From Aliivibrio wodanis (lineage in GTDB: Bacteria; Pseudomonadota; Gammaproteobacteria; Enterobacterales; Vibrionaceae), in assembly GCA_000953695.1 (NCBI GenBank), contig LN554847.1, positions 248,001 through 312,000 on the forward strand: a stretch of 64,000 nt of DNA. The letters are read 5' to 3'. Both the position numbers and the translations under genes were made by a program. Of the stretch, positions 56,979 through 64,000 are shown one piece after another. Positions within the stretch are counted from its first letter, which is position 1. Each line of letters begins with the position of its first letter. The notes under the pieces were generated by a model. That model worked only from the letters and a program-made list of their open reading frames with translations, was not told the DNA's origin and did no database searches.

Positions 56979-59918
56979 ATGAAAAAGAGTTTAATTGCAC
57001 TTTCTATTAGTTCCATTTTATCAGCTAGTGCTTATGCAGATATTGTCATTACTGAATATGTTGAAGGTAGCTCAAGTAATAAAGCTATTGAATTATTTAA
57101 CAATGGCAGTGACGTTGAAAGTCTAGATGGATATTCATTAGCCCGATTTAAAGATGGTAATGAAACTGAATCAACTATGGTTGATCTTTCTGGTAATGTT
57201 TTAAAACCAAGTGAAGTTGTAGTCGTTCGTAATAATGAAACGGATACGCCACTATCAAGCTCAATTAAAGTGATTACTAGTAGCTCATTAGTACATAACG
57301 GTGGTGATGCGGTTGCATTGATGCACAATGGCAGTGTGATGGATATTGTTGGTGATGTTCCAACCACTAAAAATTGGGGTAAAGATAAAACATTACGTCG
57401 ATTAAATACCACACCATCAGCATTATATAATGAAGCTGAATGGGAAGAGTTTCCTAAAAATACCAATGATGGATTAGGGCTTGTAGATGGAGTAACGCCT
57501 CCTGAACCAACACCAGATCCTGAACCGAGTATTAAAATTAGTGAGCTTCAAGGCTCAGGTTGGGCATCTCCTTATACTGATCCTGCTAATAATAAATTTA
57601 TTTCAGATGAAAAATTTACCGTTGTCGGCATTATTACTGCAGTTCAAACAGAAGCACTAGATGGTGATTTACCTGTTGGCTTCTTTATGCAAGATGAAAC
57701 ACCAGATAATGATCCAAAAACATCAGATGGTATCTTTGTCGTATCTGATGTTAGTGGTATCACTATTGGAGATAAAATTGAAGTTACAGGTCTGGTAGAA
57801 GAGCACTATGGCTGGACTCGATTACTTGCTAATGAATCGAAAGTGGTTGGTACAGGAACGGTTACAGCAACAGAGTTAGAGACATCTTTTAGCGACACAG
57901 ATTTTGACTTTACCTTAGAGCGTCATGAAGGAATGTTGGTTAAATTAACCTCAGTATCAGACATGAAAGTGACACGTAGCTATGCGTTAGATAGCGGCCC
58001 AAAACGTTTTAATATGGTGTTATCAAATGCCGTATTAAGTGAGCATCCAAATGAACACGCGTTTCCTAGCTCTGATGAATCACTTAAACAAGCCGACTGC
58101 ATTACAGATAAGCGTTTAGTTGTAGAGTCATTTGAAAAAGTGACATCAGGCACGCCACCATGGTATCCAGAATTTGGTGCAACTGATGTTGATCAAAATG
58201 GATCAACTGATGACTATATTCGAGTTGCAGATACAGTTAACAATATGGAAGGTGTGATTGGCTATTCTTATTCTGATTACCGTTTTTATGTTACTGAAAA
58301 TGCAAATAAAGACAGTTTTGTTAGTGATACCGATCGTGATAATTTATTGACATTAAATGAGGGTGATATTCGTATTGCTACATTTAATACTCAGCAATAT
58401 TTTAATAGTTTGCAGGGTGGTGGCAGTAATAATCCTCATCTATCTTCTGATATTGAATATGGCGCACAAAGCTCTGAGGCGTTTACTCTTCAAACGGAAA
58501 AACTGGTTACAGCTTTGAAAACATTAAACGCAGATATTGTGGGTTTGATGGAAATTGAAAATAATGGGTTTGATGAAAGTTCAGCAATATCATACTTAGT
58601 AACTCAATTGAACTTAGAGTTGGATGAAGCTGATCAATACCATATTGCAAGCAATGAAGGACTAACTTATGTTGGTTCTTTAGCGACAAGTAACCAAGTA
58701 ATTTATCGTGCTAGTAAAGTTGGGTTAGATTCGTTGAAAGTGTGGTCAATGCCAGAGCAACGTGGAGAAAATATAGGTGAAACGTTCTCTCAGCATGACA
58801 CACTTATTCCAACTTTTACGTTTAAAGATCGCGAGGAAAAACTAACCGTTGCTGTCAGCCATTTAAAAGATAAGCAGACACCATGTTTAGATGATATGGC
58901 GACAAATGAGCAGCTTTTAGATAGTGATTATCAAGGTTCTTGTGAGAATTTACGTGTTTCTGCTGCTGATTACTTAGGACAGAAATTGGCGGAGATTGAA
59001 GGCGAGAAAATTATCCTAGGTAGTTTAAACTCGTACGCTAGTGAAGACCCAATGTTAGTACTTACTCAGCGTGAGGGTATTAACGAAGAATATCAAATTC
59101 ATGCCGCTATCAACACCTATGTTGATGATAAAAAGCTACATGGCGAAGCGGGAGGTGTGATTGAAACAAGTTATGGTTATGATAATCCATTACAGATTTT
59201 ACACCCTAACTCTTATAATACAGTAAGCAATGATGCAGTTGGAAGCTTAGATTATATTCTTACCTCTGCGGGCCTGAAGTCTAAGATTATTGATGCTATG
59301 CAATGGAATATTAACGCGGGAGAGTCAGCGTTACTTTCCTACGAAAATGCAGCGGCTTTAGGTCAAGAATACCGTGATGAATTCCGTTCGGCAGTTCATG
59401 ATCCTGTCGTCATTTCAATTTCATTTGATGGTAAACCGATTGAACCTGTTGATCCTATTTATCCTGAAAACCCAGATCAACCAATTGTACCAGGTACACC
59501 CGTTAAGCTTCCTTCTGAACCTCTGAATGAGCCTCGCCCAATCACTCCTGTTGATGGTCAAGGTTTTGAGCATTTTGTAGATTTAACGGCGGCAGGTGCT
59601 GGCACGTATCTTAAAGTGGGAGATGAGGTGGTTGTCAGTATCACTAATGCTAATGGCGCTTACGTAGCAACAGCCTCTAATGTTGCTAAAGATACATTAA
59701 ATGAGTTTGAGATTGCATTAGGTTGGACAGAAGTTACTTTTAATCAAGGCTTATCAACTGGTGAGTATGCTGTGACGACAACGGTAGATGGTGAAATGAT
59801 TGACTCATCAACATTAGTGGTTGCTAAAAATAGTGAAAGCGATGGTGGTAGTGCAGGAGTTAGTGGGTTATTAGCACTGCTTGGATTTGGTTTTTTGCGT
59901 AGTAAGCAAAATAAATAA
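56979..59918 (+). CDS. ExeM/NucH-type paralogue with altered catalytic residues
   Basis: A 979-residue paralogue of the preceding nuclease with the same order: signal peptide (ending SAYA), lamin-tail domain (ITEYVEGSSSNKAIELFN), OB-like domain, nuclease domain, Ig-like stretch and GlyGly-CTERM (GGSAGVSGLLALLGFGFL). Glu (GLMEIENNGFDES), His (VSHLKDKQT) and Asp (SLDYILTSAG) are kept. Two other catalytic positions are changed: the GDxN motif reads GSLN (about residue 680), and the final SDHDP reads SAVHDP (about 804), so both of those aspartates are missing. It may still bind nucleic acid but probably cuts poorly or not at all. It is followed 51 bases later by endonuclease I. Confidence 0.87.
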   Translation: MKKSLIALSISSILSASAYADIVITEYVEGSSSNKAIELFNNGSDVESLDGYSLARFKDGNETESTMVDLSGNVLKPSEVVVVRNNETDTPLSSSIKVITSSSLVHNGGDAVALMHNGSVMDIVGDVPTTKNWGKDKTLRRLNTTPSALYNEAEWEEFPKNTNDGLGLVDGVTPPEPTPDPEPSIKISELQGSGWASPYTDPANNKFISDEKFTVVGIITAVQTEALDGDLPVGFFMQDETPDNDPKTSDGIFVVSDVSGITIGDKIEVTGLVEEHYGWTRLLANESKVVGTGTVTATELETSFSDTDFDFTLERHEGMLVKLTSVSDMKVTRSYALDSGPKRFNMVLSNAVLSEHPNEHAFPSSDESLKQADCITDKRLVVESFEKVTSGTPPWYPEFGATDVDQNGSTDDYIRVADTVNNMEGVIGYSYSDYRFYVTENANKDSFVSDTDRDNLLTLNEGDIRIATFNTQQYFNSLQGGGSNNPHLSSDIEYGAQSSEAFTLQTEKLVTALKTLNADIVGLMEIENNGFDESSAISYLVTQLNLELDEADQYHIASNEGLTYVGSLATSNQVIYRASKVGLDSLKVWSMPEQRGENIGETFSQHDTLIPTFTFKDREEKLTVAVSHLKDKQTPCLDDMATNEQLLDSDYQGSCENLRVSAADYLGQKLAEIEGEKIILGSLNSYASEDPMLVLTQREGINEEYQIHAAINTYVDDKKLHGEAGGVIETSYGYDNPLQILHPNSYNTVSNDAVGSLDYILTSAGLKSKIIDAMQWNINAGESALLSYENAAALGQEYRDEFRSAVHDPVVISISFDGKPIEPVDPIYPENPDQPIVPGTPVKLPSEPLNEPRPITPVDGQGFEHFVDLTAAGAGTYLKVGDEVVVSITNANGAYVATASNVAKDTLNEFEIALGWTEVTFNQGLSTGEYAVTTTVDGEMIDSSTLVVAKNSESDGGSAGVSGLLALLGFGFLRSKQNK

Positions 59919-59949
59919 TCTTCAACTTTCTTATAGGAGAGAGGCCTAA

Positions 59950-59973
59950 ATGCCTCTAATCAAAAAGTTATGA
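59950..59973 (+). CDS. Seven-codon leader peptide overlapping the endonuclease start
   Basis: A strong ribosome site, AGGAGAGAGG, stands before ATG 59950, not before the endonuclease ATG at 59970. The short frame encodes MPLIKKL and stops in TGA, which overlaps the endonuclease ATG as ATGA. A small hairpin, AGAGGC-CTAAAT-GCCTCT, spans the same place. Translation of the nuclease is thus probably coupled to this leader. No protein evidence exists. Confidence 0.45.
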   Translation: MPLIKKL

Positions 59974-60854
59974 AAAAAATAGTATTAACCTTATTGATAT
60001 CATGTGCTTTTAACGCTAATGCCGCTTATGAACAAGCTCATGATCCTCATGTTGTTGGTGGTTTACCGACATTAACTTGCCAAACTATGATTGTAGATCC
60101 ACCTGTAGAACCTGGAGAGATTTATAATCCAAATGGCTATTATGATAGTGCGTTAAATAAATCAGGTGATGAGCTTAAATCAGCATTAAACCATATTATT
60201 TCGACGGGTATCACTAAGTTACCATACTCTTCAAGTAGCTTTGATGTGTGGGATGCGTTAGATATTACGGATGAAGATCCAAATAATCCGAATAACGTTA
60301 TTCTAATATATACTGGGCGTTCTCAAGAGAAAGGTCAAAAATCAGGACAAGGTAATTTAGGTCAGGATAACTGGAACAGAGAGCATAGCTACCCTAAATC
60401 TAACGGTGGTTTTAATGATAAAAGTGCTTACGGTTATACTGATATCCATCATTTAAGACCAAGTGATGAATCAGTAAATGGTGCTCGTGGGAATTTAGAG
60501 TTCGATAACGGTGGCACTGAACTATCTGAAGCTCCAGGGAATAAAAGAGACAGCGATTCTTTTGAGCCTCGTGATGAAGTTAAAGGTGATGTAGCACGAA
60601 TGATGTTCTACATGGCAACTCGTTATGAAGGACAGGACCCAAAAACTCCAGATCTAGAATTGGTTCCTTCGGTAACAGATAATGGAAATGCACTTGGTAA
60701 TGTGTGTGCCTTATTAGAGTGGCATAAACAAGATAGTGTAGATACATTTGAATTTAATCGTAATAGTAAGATTCAAAATATTCAAGGAAATCGCAACCCG
60801 TTTGTTGATAATCCACAGTGGGTAGAAAGTATTTTTAATAAAGACTGTAAATAA
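59970..60854 (+). CDS. endA: Endonuclease I (periplasmic/extracellular DNase, EndA/Dns family)
   Basis: A 294-residue secreted nuclease with a signal peptide (MKKIVLTLLISCAFNANA). The catalytic core has NREHSYPKSNGGFN (Glu-His, about residue 140) and DIHHLRPSDESVNGARGN (HH, about 160), typical of the endonuclease I/Dns family, with a closing VARMMFYMATRYEGQD and FNRNSKIQNIQGNRNPFVD. It cleaves double-stranded DNA outside the cytoplasm. Family enzymes are usually 210-240 residues; this one has extra N-terminal sequence with paired Cys. It is probably cotranscribed with the second ExeM gene. Confidence 0.9.
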   Translation: MKKIVLTLLISCAFNANAAYEQAHDPHVVGGLPTLTCQTMIVDPPVEPGEIYNPNGYYDSALNKSGDELKSALNHIISTGITKLPYSSSSFDVWDALDITDEDPNNPNNVILIYTGRSQEKGQKSGQGNLGQDNWNREHSYPKSNGGFNDKSAYGYTDIHHLRPSDESVNGARGNLEFDNGGTELSEAPGNKRDSDSFEPRDEVKGDVARMMFYMATRYEGQDPKTPDLELVPSVTDNGNALGNVCALLEWHKQDSVDTFEFNRNSKIQNIQGNRNPFVDNPQWVESIFNKDCK

Positions 60855-60867
60855 TAGAAACATTAAA

Positions 60868-60889
60868 GCGGCTTTCGTGAGAAAGCCGC
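60868..60889. terminator. Hairpin terminator after endonuclease I
   Basis: GCGGCTTTC and GAAAGCCGC form a 9-bp stem with a GTGA tetraloop. Confidence 0.75.
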
Positions 60890-60933
60890 AATTATTGTTT
60901 AATGATTAGGATGACTACTTGTTTTAATTAATG

Positions 60934-62637
60934 TTACAGACATTTCTTACGTTTTCTTTTATTGATATACATCTGCTTATCAGCTGTTTCTAATGCAGAT
61001 TTTATATCATTATCCAGTAGAGCTGAGCCAAAAGAAAATGATAATTCTAAATTATGTTGTTTAAAATGTTGCTCAAAATTAGAACGGATAGTATACATTT
61101 TTTGATTAATATCTTTGATTGAGTGTGAATTTAAGCAAAGTACAAATTCATCTCCTCCGAATCGAATTAATAGATCTTCTTTCCTCAGTGATTGGTTGAT
61201 AAATTGAGCGGACTTTCTTAATTGCTGATCTCCAAATTGATGACCATATTTATCATTAATATTTTTAAAACCATCTAAGTCAATGAAAACCATGGTGTTA
61301 TATGCATCCATATTAATGTGGTCTAATTTTTCTTTTGTAAAACATGAGGTTAGGCTATCAATTGATATTTTAGCAGCGGTATCATCTTCATAAATAAAAA
61401 TCACAATAAAGGTGTTATTAAAGTATTGTATTTTTTGACGATATGTGTGGAAATGAGTTGTTTGTGAATCAACTTCAACAGTTTCATTAGATATTAAAAT
61501 ATCCGACGATTTATTTAATAGCTGCTGATCAAGCTGTAAACATGTTTGATAATCAGGAAATCGAGCTAATACTTCCTGAACTGGCATACCAATGAGATCA
61601 CAGCCTAAATAATCAATGTGCTTTTTGTTATTGTATATAGCTACACCATGTTCATCTCTTAAAATAAAGAGACAATTACAATGCTTCATTAGATTTGTAG
61701 TGAAGAGTATAGAAGGGGATTTAATTCCTTCTAGTAATTCTTGATATTTTTTGTTTAATACATCTAAATTGAAGTCATTATAATCGATAGCTAATAAGTT
61801 AAACGGGTCTTGAGGCTTTAATTTTTCTAGTGCTTTTGTTAATTCTTTTTCATTTTTTGCGATGTTAACGTTATAAATAAACCTATCAATAGGTTGAGCT
61901 TGAGGTGATAAATCAGTTTTTGACAATATATTTTTTATGTTACGATTGTTATCGAGTTCCGATAAAGGCAGTGGATATGAAAGGTGATAGCCTTGAGAAA
62001 TAACAGAGCCAAAAGAATTAATTAAATTAAGTTGGTTTATATTTTCCACACCTTTAATTACAACTGTATTTCCTAAAAATGTATTTAACTTGTGATAAAG
62101 TGAGCGTAAAAAACAAAAGGATAGATAATCATCACTAATTGTACTAATGAGAGAGCGATCTATTTTTATATAATCAAAATTTAATTCTAGTAATGGGTCT
62201 GAATAAACACATTCAGTACCATAATCATCTAATGTTAAGAATATTCCTAGCTTCCTTAAACGTTTCATATTTATTTTAACTTTATTTATATCAAACGTCT
62301 TCTTATTGAAATTAAACTCTAAAGTAAATCCTTTATGTTCTTTAAAAATGGTTTCGCAATAAGTGAGGAAATCATCAGACTCTAAACTTTCTACTGAGAT
62401 GTTAATCGATATATGAATATTATGTTGATAGCGTAAACTTAGTTTATCTGCAATCACATGAGTAATAACATCTTTATCAAATCTTACTTTGTCTTTAATG
62501 GTTGAAATAAAGTGCTGAGGTAATTCATTAGAGTGTTTGAACCTCAGTAGTGCTTCATAAGAGACAATAGAGCCCTTGAAGTAGTTTGGTTGATAAATAA
62601 AGTAGTTGTTCTCAAGCATATTATTGATGATATCCAT
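60934..62637 (-). CDS. EAL-PAS-GGDEF protein (reversed domain order)
   Basis: A 567-residue soluble protein. The EAL domain comes first (about residues 1-235): YEALLRF, SINISVES, LEFNFNKK, TLDDYGTECVYSD, FDYIKIDRSLI and QGYHLSYP are recognisable. The usual EGVE motif reads KGVE (about 193), replacing a proposed catalytic Glu by Lys, and DDFGTG is DDYGTE. A PAS-like region (about 310-420, LFILRDEHGVAIYNNKKHID) is followed by a GGDEF domain (about 430-567) with intact FIDLDGFKNINDKYGH, RFGGDEF and an RKED inhibitory site. It likely makes cyclic di-GMP, while phosphodiesterase activity is doubtful. Most bifunctional proteins have GGDEF before EAL. Confidence 0.87.
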   Translation of the reverse strand: MDIINNMLENNYFIYQPNYFKGSIVSYEALLRFKHSNELPQHFISTIKDKVRFDKDVITHVIADKLSLRYQHNIHISINISVESLESDDFLTYCETIFKEHKGFTLEFNFNKKTFDINKVKINMKRLRKLGIFLTLDDYGTECVYSDPLLELNFDYIKIDRSLISTISDDYLSFCFLRSLYHKLNTFLGNTVVIKGVENINQLNLINSFGSVISQGYHLSYPLPLSELDNNRNIKNILSKTDLSPQAQPIDRFIYNVNIAKNEKELTKALEKLKPQDPFNLLAIDYNDFNLDVLNKKYQELLEGIKSPSILFTTNLMKHCNCLFILRDEHGVAIYNNKKHIDYLGCDLIGMPVQEVLARFPDYQTCLQLDQQLLNKSSDILISNETVEVDSQTTHFHTYRQKIQYFNNTFIVIFIYEDDTAAKISIDSLTSCFTKEKLDHINMDAYNTMVFIDLDGFKNINDKYGHQFGDQQLRKSAQFINQSLRKEDLLIRFGGDEFVLCLNSHSIKDINQKMYTIRSNFEQHFKQHNLELSFSFGSALLDNDIKSALETADKQMYINKRKRKKCL

Positions 62638-63020
62638 ATTAACGTTAACTCTAATTTATCACGCTTTACTAGACTGAGCCTACATGAACACCTGAAAATA
62701 ACGAGATGAATGTCACATATATGTATGGCGTTGTTGATCAAATCAGCTAGAGATTTGGTCATTCCCATTTTTCTGGAAATCTAAATACTTGTGTTTCTTT
62801 CAGACATACCTAGTTGAATAATTGGGACTACGCAGTGGTATATTTATCAATGATAATGATTTGGCCATAAGATTTACGAAAGGTTCCCTGATTTAATCAA
62901 TAAAACCATGATATATTGACCAATTTGTGGTGTGGCTCTGGGGGAAGATAACCAAAATATCTAACTATTTTTTAAATGCTAAATATTTTGGTTTTATTAT
63001 TGATAACTATATTTAGATAA
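62638..63020. other. Intergenic region between the EAL-GGDEF gene and the toxin gene
   Basis: This 383-base gap carries a candidate insertion-sequence end (62727-62763) and a hairpin AACCAAAATAT...ATATTTTGGTT (62950-62992) that may act as a weak terminator for the toxin gene. No convincing coding frame is seen. Confidence 0.4.
62727..62763 (+). repeat. Possible IS5-family (IS903-like) terminal remnant
   Basis: GGCGTTGTTGATCAAATCAG resembles the GGCTTTGTTGAATAAATC ends of IS903-type elements, and the next bases are AT-rich non-coding sequence. There is no transposase or second end in the gap, so it would be a decayed or solo end. The similarity is from memory. Confidence 0.3.
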
Positions 63021-64000
63021 TTAATCTAAATTACTATCACTCTTCTTAACTGAGACATTCACTTCTTTTAAGCCTGCATCTTCAAGTTGTTGTTTAATAT
63101 TTTTTGCCATCAAGACTTCATTACTTTCATCTTGTGATAGTGGTATTTCTTCAAAATACAATTCACCAGTGTACTGGTCCTCCGCATAAAACATTCCTTT
63201 TACTCGTGCTTTTTTAGGTGACAATACTTTACCTAGCCAATAACGCGTGGCTTTAGATCCTGAATTTTGGGAAACCCAACTCCAATCCCATTTTTGATTA
63301 ACGCCAGGGATATCACGGTGATCCCACTGAAAATCAAGGCTTTTTTGTTCACCCGCAAAATGACCAATGGCAAAAGTAGCAGTTTCTTCTGGTCTATCTT
63401 CTGGGTGAGATAATAAACCATTACCACTCCAGCGCATGAAGCCTGAAAAGCCAAGCTCATAAGAAACATCAGCATCAAACACGTATGGGTAAGAAACATC
63501 AGCTCGATAAACGTTTAATAATACCTTTAATGCACTATTTGCAGGCACTAATGGGCGAGCTTGAATCGTTACAGTATTACTTTCATCTCCTCCATTGTTT
63601 TCTCCCCAGCCTTGAGTTGCCCCTATTGTAACTTGAATCGATTTATCTACACCTCCTGTAACTTGTGGGCTTTTAAATGAAGTGCTTACAGCAATGCTCT
63701 CACTAAAGCTATAATCATTATGCTGAGACCAGTTAGTTGATGTTTTATAATTAATATCAATTACATATTGTTGAGGGATACTCGTTTTATTAATAGCACT
63801 TGATGAAATAGTGTTAATTAATTTCTTATTAGAATTTACAATATTACCATCAACATGGAAGGATTTAGGGTCCATTGTATAAGAAAAGTTTGTCACACTG
63901 ATTGTACTTTTTTCGTTACAACGATACCCATTACAAGGTCCATCATTACCACGGATCTTCCAACTTTGTTCTGCTGAATCCCACCATACTTTCATATCTT
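63021..64000 (-). CDS. Aerolysin-family pore-forming toxin, C-terminal part
   Basis: The gene enters from the right edge; at least 326 C-terminal residues are visible, ending with TAA at 63021. It follows aerolysin segment by segment: KVWWDSAEQSWKIRGNDGPC, TNFSYTMDPKSFHVDGNIVN, the pore-forming loop region SFKSPQVTGGVDKSIQVTIG, ADVSYPYVFDADVSYELGF, SGFMRWSGNGLLSHPEDRPE and WDHRDIPGVNQKWDWSW. Such toxins are secreted as soluble proforms, bind cell-surface glycans or GPI-anchored proteins and assemble into heptameric beta-barrel pores. The dibasic activation loop of Aeromonas aerolysin (KVRRAR) is not seen at the matching place. The N-terminal lobe and signal peptide are outside the window. Confidence 0.88.
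   Translation of the reverse strand, partial: DMKVWWDSAEQSWKIRGNDGPCNGYRCNEKSTISVTNFSYTMDPKSFHVDGNIVNSNKKLINTISSSAINKTSIPQQYVIDINYKTSTNWSQHNDYSFSESIAVSTSFKSPQVTGGVDKSIQVTIGATQGWGENNGGDESNTVTIQARPLVPANSALKVLLNVYRADVSYPYVFDADVSYELGFSGFMRWSGNGLLSHPEDRPEETATFAIGHFAGEQKSLDFQWDHRDIPGVNQKWDWSWVSQNSGSKATRYWLGKVLSPKKARVKGMFYAEDQYTGELYFEEIPLSQDESNEVLMAKNIKQQLEDAGLKEVNVSVKKSDSNLD

Noticed and set aside
1-64000. CRISPR arrays, rRNA, tRNA and riboswitches.
   Set aside because: No regularly spaced repeat arrays, conserved rRNA blocks, tRNA-like cloverleaf sequence or known riboswitch leader was noticed by reading; a covariance-model scan (Infernal/tRNAscan) would settle it.

Overview
The window is AT-rich gammaproteobacterial DNA, almost certainly Vibrionaceae and most like Aliivibrio. 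The reasons are the close match of QmcA, EmrD, RhlE, DbpA, PflB and YeeN-type proteins to enteric/vibrio families, short vibrio-type genes (DUF3087, a DUF3283-like gene), a GbpA chitin-binding protein, GlyGly-CTERM exported nucleases and many GGDEF and chemoreceptor genes. Genus is inferred from gene content, not from a marker gene. No rRNA, tRNA or CRISPR array was seen.

Layout. 1-3.1 kb: the tail of a DM13-domain gene and a GNAT acetyltransferase gene split by a complete IS66-family element (exact 8-bp target duplication GAAGAAGA). 3.2-8.1 kb: a cluster that looks defence-related, with a NERD-domain superfamily 1 helicase, an HNH_2 endonuclease and a methyltransferase-HNH fusion. 8.1-12.1 kb: a DUF900 hydrolase, a tiny membrane protein, an unknown CxxC protein and an FrsA-like lipoprotein. 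12.2-13.2 kb: the first of two identical 1054-bp IS30-family elements. 13.5-17.5 kb: an SLC13/DASS permease and pyruvate formate-lyase. 18-24.7 kb: the GbpA chitin-active protein, a chemoreceptor, a degenerate globin-GGDEF protein and small conserved genes. 24.7-34.6 kb: ordinary housekeeping genes (YeeN-like, RhlE, EmrD, DbpA, a DHH phosphoesterase, a diguanylate cyclase, QmcA-NfeD). 34.9-39.7 kb: two tandem paralogous chemoreceptor genes, the first broken by the second IS30 copy (3-bp duplication CAA). 39.9-50.2 kb: a LysR regulator and a one-directional maltodextrin uptake and breakdown operon (binding protein, two permeases, ATPase, an unknown membrane-anchored protein, a GH133 debranching enzyme and a GH13 enzyme). 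50.7-52.2 kb: a hydroxyisobutyrate-dehydrogenase-type enzyme and a DUF3087 membrane protein. 52.5-60.9 kb: an extracellular nucleic-acid degradation cluster (porin, two ExeM/NucH-type nucleases, endonuclease I). 60.9-64 kb: an EAL-PAS-GGDEF protein and the 3' part of an aerolysin-family pore-forming toxin.

How it fits together. Much of the window serves polymer scavenging outside the cell: chitin (GbpA), alpha-glucans (maltodextrin operon) and nucleic acids (ExeM/EndI plus porin), alongside sensing (three chemoreceptors, one broken) and cyclic-di-GMP proteins, of which two look impaired at catalytic positions. Transposons have inactivated two genes, and the inverted IS30 pair makes the 23 kb between them a candidate for inversion. 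The most novel-looking locus is the NERD-helicase / HNH / methyltransferase-HNH cluster. The second ExeM paralogue with lost catalytic aspartates, the globin-GGDEF protein with both functional sites altered, and the aerolysin-like toxin are also notable.
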